NCBI RefSeq assembly: GCF_027744825.2
Contig: NC_071338.1
Span: forward strand, 23,126,001-23,190,000
Direction of reading: 5' to 3'
Length of the DNA: 64,000 nt
Source of the DNA: Synchiropus splendidus
Taxonomy: Eukaryota; Chordata; Actinopteri; Syngnathiformes; Callionymidae
Part shown: piece after piece, positions 11,984-24,119 of the stretch
How positions within the stretch are numbered: position 1 is the first letter of the stretch
Layout of the letters: each line of letters starts with the position of its first letter
Made by a program: the position numbers and the translations under genes
The notes under the pieces: generated by a model
The model's input: only the letters and a program-made list of their open reading frames with translations
Database searches by the model: none
What the model was told of the DNA's origin: nothing

Positions 11984-12233
11984 TAGTGATTGGTAGATGA
12001 GTTGCCATGACACAGCATTAAAGTGTTGATGAGGTTTCATGAAACAGTGTCTTGACTCTCAGAGGCCACCAGGTGGCACTGTCTGCGGTAAAATGTTTGA
12101 ACTTGAACAACTAAATCAATGAAACCTCTTGTCATTTCTAAACCAAGAGCGCCATCGAGTGGCCTCTGAACATGAAGACACGTTTCAGCAGCCCTGCAGT
12201 ACTGTTTCATGATACGTCACCCACCTATCACTA
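11984..12233 (+). mobile_element. hAT-like palindromic MITE, copy 2 (intact, 250 bp)
   Basis: Begins TAGTGATTGG and ends CCTATCACTA, so the termini are inverted repeats (TAGTGAT[T/A]GGT). It is flanked by CTAAAGAC (11976-11983) and CTAAACAC (12234-12241), an 8-bp duplication with one mismatch, as expected for hAT. The arms are about 35 bp longer than in copy 1 because of an extra GCATTAAAG/GCAGGGCTG-type spacer, so this is a longer subfamily. The core (GTAAAATGTTTGAACTTGAA onward) matches copy 1 in reverse complement. Left arm: CCACCAGGTGGCAC (12066-12079, plus) fits the CTCF consensus CCASYAGRKGGCRS at all 14 positions. Right arm: CCACTCGATGGCGC (12149-12162, minus) fits at 13 of 14. No coding capacity. 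Confidence 0.85.
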
Positions 12234-13230
12234 CTAAACACCATTGAGGCACTGGTGAATGAATAAGTATGCAGATAGAAGCGACACTGACCAAACCTTC
12301 CTCACTAGCACTGTCTATCCACTCATTTTACATTTGTACTAAATGTTTAAGTGGGGAAGATGGAGTGTAACGTGATAGCCAAGTGCATGTCTTCTGCATT
12401 TTGCATGGCGTAGCAGAGTCAAAGCCCGAACCCGAAGAACTCCGGGTTAGGTCCAATTCAGCTGTTGACCAATTTAGATGTATTTTTCCAATTAACTTAT
12501 GACAAGAGGTTTGCGCTACACAAGCTTTCTAGTCAGTTTCCTGAGTACTTCACTGTTCAGCAGGTAAATGCCATATGAGACGGGAACACTGCTGCGTTAC
12601 AAGTCTCTGATTGCAAAATGCCGGCTTGTTATCTGAAATTACACAGTCATTACCAAGCTGTTGAGCCACGGAAAACTCTTACTGTGTGGATGTCAACATC
12701 ACCACACAACATAAACACAAACAGTCGAAATGAGTTACAGCTGCGGCGCTGAAAGATCGGCTCGCTGACATTTCAAGTGAGCGATCCGATATTTAGAAGC
12801 CGCGAAAGCCTGTCAAACTGGGAAAAAAACATCTGTTGTCTCCTCGACTGTGCTGTAAATGTGCCTGTCGAAAAACAGATGCATCACTTGTGAAACATTT
12901 TCATGGAAAATTGAAGTTTATCATTCAGTGAGTGACAACACTTCCAAAACTGCTTCCCAGGACGGTTACTGCTAGTTGCCGGTCTCATAACTTATTTTGG
13001 TCGAGTAATACAAGGCGACGACACACAACCCATGGAGTGGCATTGTACGTAAACCCTTGTGAATTTAGTAGTCGAATAATATTTGTCTGCAAAGATCTGA
13101 TCCAATTGACTATGTAAAACCCACCCAGCAATTTGGTTCCTGATACTGTAGTTTCTCTTCGCTTTAATGATTTTACTATTTATGCTCGAGCTAGTACAAT
13201 GGCCTCTGTTATTATTTATTTATTTTTTAA
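12234..13230. other. Non-coding block, nothing recognised
   Basis: Unremarkable AT-rich sequence with a TTTATTTATTT run just before the next MITE relic. No gene, RNA or repeat identified. Confidence 0.5.
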
Positions 13231-13310
13231 TAGTGATGGGTTGATGAGGCACCATGAAACAACATGAAACAATATTGCAGGTTGATGAAACAGCGTCCTA
13301 ATTTTCAAAT
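13231..13310. mobile_element. hAT-like MITE, copy 3 (one arm only)
   Basis: Starts with the family terminus TAGTGATGGGTTGATGAGGC, then CCATGAAACA and a long-subfamily arm ending GTCCTAATTTTCAAA. After this it runs into AT-rich DNA and the core and second arm are missing. It is truncated, so no target-site duplication can be assigned. Confidence 0.6.
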
Positions 13311-13725
13311 TTATTTATTTTTTTTACATTTGTGCAATTTCCCAAAATTGCTGAAAAAAACCCAAACATTTTTATAACCTGTACAGCGACACAACTCTAC
13401 CCCCAAGTTGCATCTCACGGTTGCTCCCGGTCAATAAAAATGCTGGAGTTACTGTATATTATGAAATGATTTTGTTTCGGAGGGAAAATTTATGTCTCCA
13501 TCTGGGTGTTTTCCATAAGAAGCTGCATGGTAAGGGAACAGTGCAACGCGACACAGGCATACACACAGTCATGTGCACTTCCACACAATCAAACGACACA
13601 CGAGGCTTGCGCATAAACTGATGCAGTTGGAGGCCGTGCACAGTAAATAAAAATACAATTTTCCAAAGTGACACTTCCATTCTGTTCAGCGCCCAGTCAA
13701 CTGCCTGTAATTATTTTAAACATTC

Positions 13726-13779
13726 AGAGAGAGAGAGAGACAGGGAGAGAGGGAGTGTGTGTGTGTGTGTGTGTGTGTT
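13726..13779. repeat. Compound (GA)n-(TG)n microsatellite
   Basis: A GA run passes through an imperfect GGGAGAG stretch into an uninterrupted TG run. Confidence 0.9.
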
Positions 13780-15115
13780 TGTCTGCGTATGTTCAACCTG
13801 AACCTAAAATGCACCATATGCACAATTCAGCACACGAACATAGTATATTGTACATAGCACTTCACATTCACACATTTCTTTTCTTCGTGGATTCAGGCTT
13901 TGAACCTTATATATATAAAAGAATGATGATTGATTCTCCATATTATTTGGTGTCTCCTGCAGGAGATTCATAAACCTGGTTAAAAAGGTGATTATTAAAT
14001 TAATTATTAAGTTAATAAATAAATGAATAAAATCCGTGAGGCATCATGCCTTGTAACATCAAAGTGTAGTTGATCAAGTTAAAATTGACTTGGTCATTGT
14101 ATTTGTATCCTGCTTTTATCCGTTTATCTATGAGCAAAATCACCCAAAAGGTTTTTTTTAATAAGGCTAACAATGCATGATCAGATGAAGTTTTAGTGTT
14201 GGATTCGGATAATTTGTTACAGACTGTACGGTGGCACCACGACGGCAAAATGGAAAGCTGAACAACAATATTGAATCATGAACTCCACAGGACAAACGTT
14301 GCCAGTGCCGTGGCCACTTGAGACGCCAACATGGTGATCTACTGGAGTGGTTCGACACATTCTTCGCTGCAGTTTAATTCCAAGTTGTTGAAGCACATTG
14401 ACAATTGACCTCTTGATTTGCTTTTAATGCATGTTTTATAAAGTGATGTAGTTGAGCGCCTTCCTGTCCTTTCTATCTATGTATCTGTTTGGAATCCGAC
14501 TATGGATAACGGATTCAAAGTGAATATTTCCACACCTAAATCCACTAAAACGATGTATGTCTCACCTGCTTACATTCATTGAAATAGCTGGACGTCTTCT
14601 TGCTTTTTGCATTTTCTAGAGCCGCTTGAAAACACAAATATTTTTCTCGTATTGACAAGCACGTGTGTGCAACCCTGATGAAACCCATGATGCTTGTTGT
14701 TCATGTTCACCTACGACGCTAGAAGTAACAGCTCAGCAATTTTTTAGGCTGTGGGTATTTTGCAAATATGATAGTTTGAGTCAGACGTCCAACTTTTCAA
14801 ATATGCTTCACTTTTTCCAAGAATGCCGTTTTTCCTGTTTCCCAAAAATATCCAAATATGTAATCTCTTACTCAACAGGGGAGCTATTTTTGGCCTGCAC
14901 CCGTCCTTCTGTCTGCTCTCTCTTTATCATCTGTGCTCTTCTGCTGCTATGTCCCTGTCTGCTTGCCCTGACTAATGGGTACAGAGTGCCCCAAAGTGCC
15001 CCGAAGTGCCCTTTTGCATTTCAACCACGGGCATTCCATCACACACAGAGACACACACACTAACAAAAAATAAATAAATAAAAAATAAAACAACAGGACA
15101 GACTTCCCCTCCATT

Positions 15116-15136
15116 TACACACACACACACACACAG
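15116..15136. repeat. (AC)n microsatellite
   Basis: About ten perfect AC units. The overlapping minus-strand frames with Cys-Val repeats simply translate this run. Confidence 0.9.
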
Positions 15137-16899
15137 ATGCTTGCCTCAGAAACTCCTCCGGGCAAGAAGGGAGGACTGTGTTGGGGGAACCTTCCTTCCT
15201 CTGAATATCTTGCATAATGCGTTCTAAATAATGCAAATGCTCGGGCCAGCAGACGTCGGGTACAGCTTGTTTCCTTGGCCAAAAAGAGGACAATTTCAGG
15301 GTTACACACTTAAGTGGCCATGTACTATTCATGTAGAAGAAGGGGGAAAAATGTGTGGAGTTTGAATCCCTAATGAGCGTCTGTGCTCTCAATCTCTCTC
15401 AAACCCCTCTTTTGGTGGTTGGCTACAAGATATTAAGAGTCCAGAAACAGATATTAAGCGTGCAATTGTGCTTCCACCGCCAAAGTTCTGAAGCCCAATG
15501 CATGTACATCAGAACTGGCAGCATTGTTGCGTTCTACCTGCTCCACGTCTGAAAGATACTTCAATCGCTGAACTCAGTAACCAGAATATGTGTGTGTGTG
15601 TTTGTGTGCGCCGCACGCTGCCACCTCACTCAGACGCTGAAAAGCAGAGATTACCCTCTAAGCTCTTTTATATCTCACCCTGTCCTCTTCAGCCCCTGTG
15701 ATTTCCTCACTGTTACCATATGAAGTGAAAGAAGACTGAAGACATAAAGAGATCCCCGCAACCCTCTCCACCACACAAGACCCATCCTTAACAGTGCAAG
15801 CACAGCATGTCTTGAGATGACAGAAAAAAAATGTATTCTGGTCATCAAAATGATTGTATTACTTAGTTGTATCACAGAGTGGGGGAGGGTCGTCCAGTGG
15901 CGATTTTGTTTCAAATGTTGGGACAAAAATGAATCCCATTGGATGACACAGGTCATTCTTTTTCTCACCCCAACCTCTGAACATGATTATCTCCTTTCCA
16001 CTACATATTTTAAGTGTTTGTCACACTGTACACGATAATAGAACATAGTTTTTTTTGTTTTTATTTTTGCTTATGACCCCCAAAATAGCAAAAAATAGTT
16101 GGCCAATTCACCCCAAATAGTTCCAATCCATGGGCCAGCATTTTTTTTTTTTTGCTAGTGAATGCTGACAAAATTTTAATGGATCCCGGATCATATGGCG
16201 GTGGATGTAAGAATGAACATATGTCAGCTCTATCACGCTCTTTGACGGACGGGTAACCTTTACAGGGTTGACCCCACCACTTGCCCACAGAAGGCTAGAC
16301 AGGATAAGCGGCAGAGAACACATACATGATGTGTTATATGTGTACTGCGCAGTGACAGTGCGGCCACACACATTACCTCTGACAGTCGGACACTCGGGCT
16401 TAAAGACACACTCGCTGTGACACACACTGTCGGCGGCCAGAGAGGCTGTAAGGTCAGACTTTAATTAAGTGTGCATGTTGCAGTGTGTGCTGCAGCAAGT
16501 GTGTTGGGGGGGTGAAATGGGTTGCTGCCCATAACAGCGGGGCTAATAGGACACTGTGCTCAGGAGTGCTGATGTGGGCAGGACGGAGTGAAATGTTCCT
16601 CCCTCTCCTCTCTGCACCATATATGTTTATTATACTCCATATGTGTGTGCGCAGTGTCACTATCTCCTCAAAACAGTGTTTTCCAATAAGAAACGAAGCC
16701 CCTCCCTCCTCCTGTCGGCCCTTTCCTCTTTTTCTTTTCCCACTAGAGCACGATTCATCATGTCAGATGTTAATATCCTTAAAGGTCAGAGAGAGTCATA
16801 AAAGAGGAAAATATGCTTTGTTAAACTTTTTTTCTCGCCATTTTTCCCTGTCGACACCCCCCCGCCCTGCTACCTCCCCATCCCCTGCTAACCTTATCA

Positions 16900-17600
16900 T
16901 ATCGGTGAGGGTTGATGTGGTGACCCGGGCGGCTGTTACCACAGCAATCTTTAGAGAATGATTGATAACAACAATAACCGGTGCTGGCGCTCACCGGCGC
17001 TCAGGAAGGAGAAGTGGTGGTGTTTTTGATGTTTCCCATGCAGAGTGGCACGTGAATAAGTCAGAGGAAAGTACCAAGGAATCATGTTTCTAAGTGGTGT
17101 TTAATATGAGAGACAGACATTTATATACCCATATGTTTCACTATTACCGTCTCTGATCACTGTTCACAAATATACCCACCAGGGGGAGCAGCCCAGACTC
17201 AAAGTCCAAAACAAACATGGTGACTGTGGATGAAGTATTGATAATGTACCTCTGCACAAAAGAGGAAGCATTATAGGAGGCAGTGGTCGGTGAGGCCGTT
17301 AAATACATGGCGACTGGAGGAAGGAGAATTTCCGTCATTGTTATGTCTTCTTTGTGTCTCATTACAGCTATGTATCGGGTAGTAACGGCAACATTGCCCC
17401 CACAGTTTCTGGTGGTACTGCTCTGTTTGGTGCGGATCCCTAAGCTTTGTGGAAATCGGGATGAAATAAACATGGAGCACGGACAGAACCCTCCGTCCGT
17501 CTCAGGATCTGCACGGAATGTTGAGCATAAACGGCCTTTAATGCTCTGTAATTCAGAATCACAAACAGAAGAACACAAAAAAGTTTTTTTTTTTTTAATC
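16900..17600. promoter_or_regulatory. Candidate conserved non-coding elements flanking a CTCF-like site
   Basis: Two regulatory-looking stretches, about 16905-17010 (GATTGATAACAACAATAACC) and about 17280-17560 (TTTAATGCTCTGTAATTC near its end). Open frames exist on both strands (152 codons minus at 17144-17602; 109 codons plus at 17283-17612) but neither has a recognisable domain, and having both open argues for stop-poor non-coding sequence. Confidence 0.25.
17176..17189 (+). promoter_or_regulatory. CTCF-like motif outside any recognised repeat
   Basis: CCACCAGGGGGAGC matches the CTCF core CCASYAGRKGGCRS at 13 of 14 positions (A for C near the 3' end). It is not inside a recognised mobile element. 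It faces right; a second such motif at 45307-45320 faces left. Confidence 0.4.
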
Positions 17601-18359
17601 ATACAGGCCTGAAAACGGCAATTCTGAAAAATATATTACATCAAGGTGCCAGAAGCTGTTTATCTTGCTACATAGCAAATGTATAAATAATTACAACGTC
17701 TTTATTGTCGGACAAATACTGACCCCAGAGCAATTTCTCTTTTTTTCCCCAACAATTTCGAGTCCTCCGCATTAACAATAAATGAGAAACGATCTCGATA
17801 TGAGAAAAAGCACGCAGCACATTATTCAGTTGAGGCGCTCCAACATTATGTACACGTCTGATGTAATGAATCATTTGTCAGTGTAGTTTGGCTTAGATAA
17901 GAAACCGAAAATAAAGAGCATTTGTTTATTTCAATCTGCCTCTTGGCCTGACACGTGAAATGACACAATCATCATATTAATGTTTTCAGCGTACGCTTCC
18001 AATAAAACCAGATGAATGTATTGGATGAAATATTCATTCATGTACAGCACAGATGGAGATGGAGTGCATAACCTGCGAGTAGCCCGAGGCCTGCGCCTTC
18101 CAACGGCTCGTGCGCTGCATTTTTGCATCAAATTTCGAGAGTTGTTCATGTTAGTGGGGACAGTTACAGATGAAAAGCCCTGAGCTGGCAGGTCTGAACC
18201 CTGGCGTATGTTGGGGGGTTTTACATGTAGTATCGTGCGTGGTGAGAAGGGCAGGTGTATTTGCATGGATGCCCTTTCATCCTGAACACCATTTATCATA
18301 CATCTATACGTCCTCCTTTACAAATTGACAGGGACTTTGAGGACATACGGACAGAAGGT
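17601..18359. other. AT-rich non-coding block, nothing recognised
   Basis: No gene or repeat identified. The 122-codon minus frame at 17931-18299 lacks recognisable features. Confidence 0.5.
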
Positions 18360-18500
18360 ACATGACTATCATGAATAAGAGATTAAACAGAAGCGCGGAG
18401 CCGTGACGCCGCCGTGGCACTTTATTAGTAGCAGATTAAAAAACCTGACGTGAGGGAAAATATGAGATGGGTGAGACATGTCCTGAAGATGACGTGCTAA
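18360..18500. promoter_or_regulatory. Candidate conserved non-coding element
   Basis: Balanced-composition, CpG-containing stretch with two GAGATTAA/CAGATTAA words about 60 bp apart and TTTATTAGTAG between them. Regulatory function is inferred from appearance only. Confidence 0.2.
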
Positions 18501-20319
18501 ACTACAAGCCGTCCCTGCGTGTGCGTGCAGGACTGCTTTCACCATCTCACCATCTAGAGTGAGGGACTGAGTGAGCCACCAAATAAGTGCTTGTGTGCCA
18601 AGAGAAATTTTGAACTTTTAAAACAGGTGCATATCATTGGGGGACAAACCTTTTTAAATCAGACAATGTTTTTCTGGTCTAGCAGAGTGACACCAATGTC
18701 ACAAGCAGTCCCACGCGGTACTTCGTCGCATCTTGGACGGTACTAAAGCCTGATGGTTTTCGTTTCGTCAGCCTGCAACATTTGTCACTGTGGACAATTT
18801 CATCATGTAAAACGGAGGCTGATGTTGAGAGTTGAAACACCCGCCCTTTCGATGAATCCAAATTTTGTGTTGACATTGGAACATGTCTTTAAAAAAAACA
18901 AAACTCTTTAAAGTTCTGTTAACAAAGCTAAAATAAATTCCAAAAGTTCTGACAGGTTACACTTTCAATGTGTCTCCAGTGAGTTTTGGATTGGCTCTTG
19001 CAAAACCACGATGCTTGCTTTTCGTGACATTTGGGTATTACCACCCAACTAAGGGGTTACTTTGTTCCAAAGAGACTGGAAAAGGTTTCCAACAAAGCTA
19101 GCCTTCCAAATGCTACAGATTTTTGCGTGTCATGTTAAGTAATTTAGGGGCACTTTCGCTTTGGTGCTACATTTTGGGGCAGTGTTGTGCATGTTCACAG
19201 CACATAGACAACAATGCATTTGTAAAATACCAATGAAAGACGTGTTTTTTACGTGCAAAATGGCTCTCTGTCTTAATTGTGGGTAGTAAATATATTCATT
19301 GACACTTTATAAAATGCTTCTACTGTGTATGCCCCAAATTGCACATTCATAGGAGCAATAGTATTACTACCGCCAATAAGACTTCCATCTTGATAAAATC
19401 CTGTGTGTACATCCAGCATGAAGAGACAAATTTGCACGAGTTAACCCTACCAAAATAAAACCCGACTTGAGAATGTATACTGTACTTCTGTGTATCTTCA
19501 GATACAAGTGAGGGTTTTCTCTGTGTGTGTTTATCAAATAACCACACCATCTCCATGAAAGTGAGCGGGGGAATTGTGTCGCTGTCTCGATGCACTTGTA
19601 TATTTAAGAAACTGTCTCAGTGCAAGTATTCTTGTATTTTGTCTGTGGGAGCAACAAAGCAGTTTTTTTTTATGAATGTATGCATGATTTTTATTGGTGG
19701 TATTTTCAGTTTTATATACGATGCACTCACACACCCACATGCACACAAACATCTTTACTTTCAAACAAGTGCACTCTTTCAAATGTATCAAATACAAAAA
19801 ACACACAGAAAGACGGTCGCACACACTACTATGTGCCCTATGCGAGCGGACTCCCACTCCAACGCACACTCTCTGATATTGAGACTTGCAGAATGAGCAG
19901 CTGACTTCACCTGATTAAGATAATGTCGCAGGAAGTGGGGGAAGTGAATCAGTTTGGCATTTACACTTCATAAAGCTAATTCATGGCTTCCAAAATTCTG
20001 GAGTTTATAGCTTTACTGCTGACACAAACAGCCATATTTTAAAAGAGGCTGAACTTTGGGTGAATGATTTCAAAAGTTAACAGTGCCATTAAATATTCTC
20101 GCATCAGCAAGTAACAGGAGTGGGAAAGAAGTGTAAATCAGCTAGTGCAAACAGACACCAAAAAACTAGGACTTGAGGGAAGAGAACGAGGAAACAACTT
20201 CAAAGTATCACCCAGAGATTACAAAACATGTACACTGAAACAGCAAAGCGATCCTTCACAATAAAACAAACAGCACATCACACGTTTCCAAACAGAGAGG
20301 AAACCAAAGGCTCAGTGTT
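18501..20319. other. Non-coding block, nothing recognised
   Basis: Ordinary AT-rich sequence. The overlapping frames around 19.5-19.9 kb on both strands arise from a region with CACACAC- and CATGCACACA-like words and are not credible genes. Confidence 0.5.
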
Positions 20320-20660
20320 CATCCTCATCCTACTTCTTTTGCTTCTCCATAAATCTTAATGAGCTTCACTGGGCCTCTCATCCTGATATACAGTAGGTGT
20401 GTGTGAGACGGTGTGTGTGTGTGTGAAGGTGGGTGCTTCGCTCCCACTGCTACTAAGCAGAGACATGGCACTTCATCAGCATGTATGAGCGCAAATGAAG
20501 GAGGGAGTGCACGGAAGACGAGGGGCCGGGGACCATCAATTATTCAGCAGTGGACATTTTTCACTTATTACTTAACTAAATTCTCAACATTCACACGACT
20601 CTTGTCCAATTCATCCTCCACCTGGCTCAATAAAAAGCCCCAGACGAGATGGGTTTCATC
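20320..20660. promoter_or_regulatory. Candidate conserved non-coding element
   Basis: Contains TCTTAATGAGCTTCACTGGG at the left, a short TG repeat (about 20397-20425), and a repeat-free right part with ATCAATTATTCAGCAG and CTCAATAAAAAGCCCC. Looks like enhancer DNA interrupted by a microsatellite; unproven. Confidence 0.25.
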
Positions 20661-20943
20661 TCTCACCCGAATACAGCTAAAGATCGGAAAAAAAAACAGT
20701 GTTATATCAACCATTTTGGCAGACAGGGGACATATTGGACTAAAGTATGCATTATTACACGTGTTGAATGTTGTTGAAATTCTCTGTTATTTTCACAAAG
20801 ACTGTGAAACAATTTGTTTCGGTGTTCGAGTAGGTCGTCAAATGAAAGCTCCTCTGTAAGTATTTAGTCGCAGTGTCATCGAAGTCAAAGCAAAATTGGC
20901 AGCAGAGATAATACTTTATCAGTTGCCATTGATCTATGATTAT
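20661..20943. other. Non-coding spacer, nothing recognised
   Basis: AT-rich; no feature seen. Confidence 0.5.
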
Positions 20944-21184
20944 TAGTGTTGTAGTCAAAACCACCAAGTGGAGACCGAGCTACTTTGTTCCAATGAAAGC
21001 ATTTTTTTTCTCAATCCATTTGCAGTGAGAAATAAATGTCCACATGATTCTACACTACAGTATATGCTTCTGGATTCTGTGCTCATTTTGGTTTCAGTCT
21101 TGGTCTTGCCCCCCTCATTGGCCTTGATCTTGACTCGATTTCGGGCCGGTCTTGAGTAATGTGTTCTGGACTACAACAACAGTG
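20944..21184. mobile_element. Non-autonomous hAT-like element (about 240 bp)
   Basis: The left end reads TAGTGTTGTAGTCAAAACCA and then GAGACCGAG words. The right end, read in reverse complement, gives TTGTTGTAGTCCAGAAC followed by CAAGACC/GAGTCAAGATC words. These are inverted termini of a type common in fish genomes, rich in (AAGACC)-like units. The right boundary is uncertain by several bases and I found no matching 8-bp flanks. No transposase frame. Confidence 0.55.
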
Positions 21185-22044
21185 ACCACTTGGCTGCTGA
21201 AATAGCTGCCTTGTTCCTTCTTTGCAAAAGTAGGTATAGGATGTAAAAGTGATATATCGTTGGAAGGATTTTGGGCAGCCTGACTTGGAATTAATAGAAT
21301 GTCCTCCTCTTAGATACATGTTGAGAGGAAATGTTCCAGAATTTGTGGTTACTTGAATTCCAAGAGCCTGTTATCAGATTGAAAGTAGAGGCGACTACAG
21401 ATCAGGAACACCACCATAGCGTAACCCCTCCCTCTGTCTTCCTTTTATCTTAAAAATAGGGAGCAGGAGGCAAAAATGTCTGGGGTGAAATCAAAAGCAA
21501 CCCTGAAAATTGTTGCTTTTTGATGCATCAGTAGGGACAATGTGTTGGTTTGTCCTTGTTGTTCGTGTAGCGCTAGCGCACGCGAATGGGCCAGTCCAAC
21601 CCAAAGACGACATGCGACATCATGTTAGACGGAATAGTTCCAGCTTACCAGGAAACCTACAGTTTCGCATGAGGGACAGTTCTCAGCTGCAAGTACCTTA
21701 TTGAAGTGAGTCAGTGCTCCTTTGTGGCAATTTAGAAAGTCAGTTTATCACAGTTATTAAGTATTAAAATTAGTACCATTAATGCATTTTTTGGGTTCGA
21801 TTTATGGGTTGTAAAAACTCATTGCGTGCATATATTTTCCCATCCTTCTTTCACTTTTTTTGCACAACAAATTGTATCCATTATAGTTTATGATTTAATC
21901 ATTTTTCATTGCAACAAATTTAATCCAAAGAAACCTTGAGATTATTCAGATTTTTTTTGACAGTGAAGTATTAATATTATGGAAGCCCTGTATGTAGTTA
22001 CACAACATTTTAAGGAACTACATTTCTTCAAAGGCAGCTTCGTG
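21185..22044. other. Non-coding block, nothing recognised
   Basis: A self-complementary TAGCGCTAGCGC word lies near 21568-21580. No gene identified. Confidence 0.5.
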
Positions 22045-22260
22045 TGATCTTTGGTGCTGCAGCCTCACCACAAAAGGGTTGCAGGTTCAACTACGGCAAC
22101 TCACGAGCTGGAGTGAACCTGCGTCCTTTCAGTGTGGAGCTGTTCTCCATGTGAGTAAGTTCCCTCCCAGAGTTTTGTGTGCCAAGTGATAGGCAACTGG
22201 CAACCGGTTCCGGGTCTCCCCCTGCCCCTTGTCCAAGCAGGTCCGGCCCAGTATTTATTT
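22045..22260 (+). mobile_element. Degenerate tRNA-derived SINE (V-SINE-like)
   Basis: A tRNA-type B-box-like GGTTCAACT follows GGGTTGCA at about 22076-22090. Downstream is GTGTGGAGCTGTTCTCCATG plus TTCCCTCCCAGAG, typical of the V-SINE central domain. The tail is diverged. The overlapping frames on the minus strand are not genes. Confidence 0.6.
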
Positions 22261-22331
22261 TCAAATGAATAATGTGTAAATACCCACAATCCAAATTGTA
22301 AGTGGGAAAACTCTTGAAAAGATGATCACTG

Positions 22332-22352
22332 TTTATTTATTTATTTATTTAA
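22332..22352. repeat. (TTTA)n microsatellite
   Basis: About five TTTA units, adjoining further AT-rich sequence. Confidence 0.85.
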
Positions 22353-22369
22353 TTTAATACAGAATGCAA

Positions 22370-22720
22370 CGTCTCCGGGCAAGAGAGCAGACTGAAGGAG
22401 ACCGGGTCGTAAATAACCCTGCTGTGAAAATGCAAAACAGAGAAAACATGACTGCACTAAATGTCACAGCTGATAATACAGCAGGAAGATGATTAGTCAC
22501 TTCATCGGGAAAAGAAGAAAAAAAGCCAAGGAGGAGCCGATCACTCCCGTCTATGAACAGATGAGCCGAGTGAGCGAGGGCGTGAACGTGCGCCAGCTGC
22601 TTCCAACATATCCCAAAACAAGTCCCTGTTTTAATTAAAAATCTTTCCCCACCCTTGCGTCACTTTCAAAAAGCAATCGATCATGTTAAAGGGCTACCAA
22701 GCAGATACCCCCAAATTAAT
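22370..22720. promoter_or_regulatory. Candidate conserved non-coding element
   Basis: A 350-bp repeat-free stretch of even composition with AGCTGATAATACAGCAGG, TGATTAGTCAC, TTTTAATTAAAAATC and AGCAATCGATCATG words. Among the better enhancer-like blocks in the window by appearance. Confidence 0.3.
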
Positions 22721-23149
22721 CTGCACTAGTTTTGGTTTATGGCGACGCAACACATCATGCTGGTGGACACCGTCATGAAAGGCCCCACATACCGTCTGTC
22801 CTCAGTGGAGGAGCTGTGACATCAGACACCTGTCTGTCACGCAAATTGTCACTGATCCGTCGCTTCCCACTGAACGCTTTGATTTGGCTGCATCCCACTC
22901 ATTATGTCTTCAAATGTTCTGCTGGTGAAAACGTCCTAAAAAAGATCTGGAATCGCTTCTTTTCTTTTGATCTACTGAGCCAGTGAGAGCATGTGTGTCG
23001 AGAGAAATGGACGATGAGGCTAGTTAGCTGAGGTAAAAATCCAAAGCTTTTTAAATAATGTGCCCAGCATTTCTTTAACTCGGAATCTGTCTGTGTTTGC
23101 TGATAAAAAAAAAATAAAAAATGTTGCGCTAGTCCAAGTCCTTAATTCA
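22721..23149. other. Non-coding block, nothing recognised
   Basis: The 84-codon frame at 22732-22986 has no domain. An A-rich stretch lies at about 23104-23121. Confidence 0.45.
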
Positions 23150-23308
23150 TAGTGATGTGTTGGTGAAGCTTCATGAAACAGTGTCCTCATTTTCAGAGCT
23201 CTGTAAGTGGTACCTACTAAAATGGCAAGGCTCTGATCAGAATAGCAACAAAAACAATAGTAAACACCGCCATCTAGAGTCACACTGTTCGATGAAGCTT
23301 CATCAGTA
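23150..23308. mobile_element. hAT-like MITE, copy 4 (different core)
   Basis: Starts TAGTGATGTGTTGGTGAAGC and TTCATGAAACAGTGTCC; the other end carries the inverted GATGAAGCTTCATC and CACTGTTC. The core differs from copies 1 and 2, suggesting a subfamily. No matching 8-bp flanks are visible, so the ends are eroded or the right boundary is misplaced. One arm keeps a CTCF-like ACTCTAGATGGCGG (23267-23280, minus; 12 of 14 consensus positions). Confidence 0.6.
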
Positions 23309-24119
23309 TAGACCTGTTCAGAGTTTGTAAACAATGATGAAATATGAATGGGTGCACGTGCATCATCACAGCAGAAGTATGGAGTTGTTCCGTTGTTTGT
23401 TTTCAAGCTACCTGCTAAAAGATAGCATTTTTTTCCTGCAAAAACAAACAGTGATGGATGAAAAATAGATCCCAGACCTGAATCCTGAATCTACTGAATC
23501 CTGCCGGGAACTTTATTCTATTCTAAAAAAAATTAAACATCACATATGTTACCCTCACATGCCGTTAATGATTATGATAATAATAATTGTAATAATAAGT
23601 ATCCTTCATGATGAAGATTCTATTATATTGCACCAGTTGGGGTCAACTAAAGATGGATCGTGGGCCACAACTGGCCCACGGGTTATAGTTTGGACGTTCC
23701 TGTCATTTATGGCTGTGGGAATTTATGATGCAATAGTCCGGGTCAGTGCTAGGTTCTGCACCATTCACCAAAGGTCAGGCTGGTACCACCCTCACCAGAA
23801 CACAGTGAATAACATCTGTGAAAATAGAAACGAATGCATCCGCTCTCACATGAGCAGAGCGAGGCAGGAAAGAGCCATGAGCAACTCCAGCTGTCTGAAA
23901 TAAGCTGCCACACCGAGTGATCAGCCACCATTTATTCTAGATATACTGGTCCCCTCCGTTCCAAGCAGGGAGAGGATTTGGAATCCAAACATTAGTATGT
24001 TCTGTGAGCTATAATGTAAACGATTGTCAAAAGACAGTTTGGAAATTAATCGCTCATCGCATGTCCTGGCAAGCCAGGGCTTCACAATAACACATTTCAT
24101 CATTCCCAAGTAAAACACT
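23309..24119. other. Non-coding block with a hAT end fragment
   Basis: No gene. The 114-codon frame at 23559-23903 overlaps the hAT fragment described separately. Nothing else recognised. Confidence 0.45.
23636..23703. mobile_element. hAT terminal fragment
   Basis: Reads GTGGGCCACAACTGGCCCAC, then CGGGTTATAGTTTGGACGTTCCTG, which resembles the common hAT end of the form GGGCC...TTTGGACACCCCTG. Only one end is identified. Confidence 0.4.

Larger units (their letters stand above)
13311..16899. other. Non-coding block with microsatellites
   Basis: No gene is recognised. Contains short CA runs at about 15046-15060, a T run at 16141-16153, and a possible old repeat near 16140-16270 that I cannot classify. 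Frames such as 14665-15063 (132 codons) and 16485-16961 (158 codons) have no recognisable domain. Confidence 0.45.

Noticed and set aside
17144..17612. Long open frames on both strands (152 codons minus, 109 codons plus)
   Set aside because: No recognisable domain, no clear splice sites at the edges, and both strands being open suggests stop-poor non-coding sequence.
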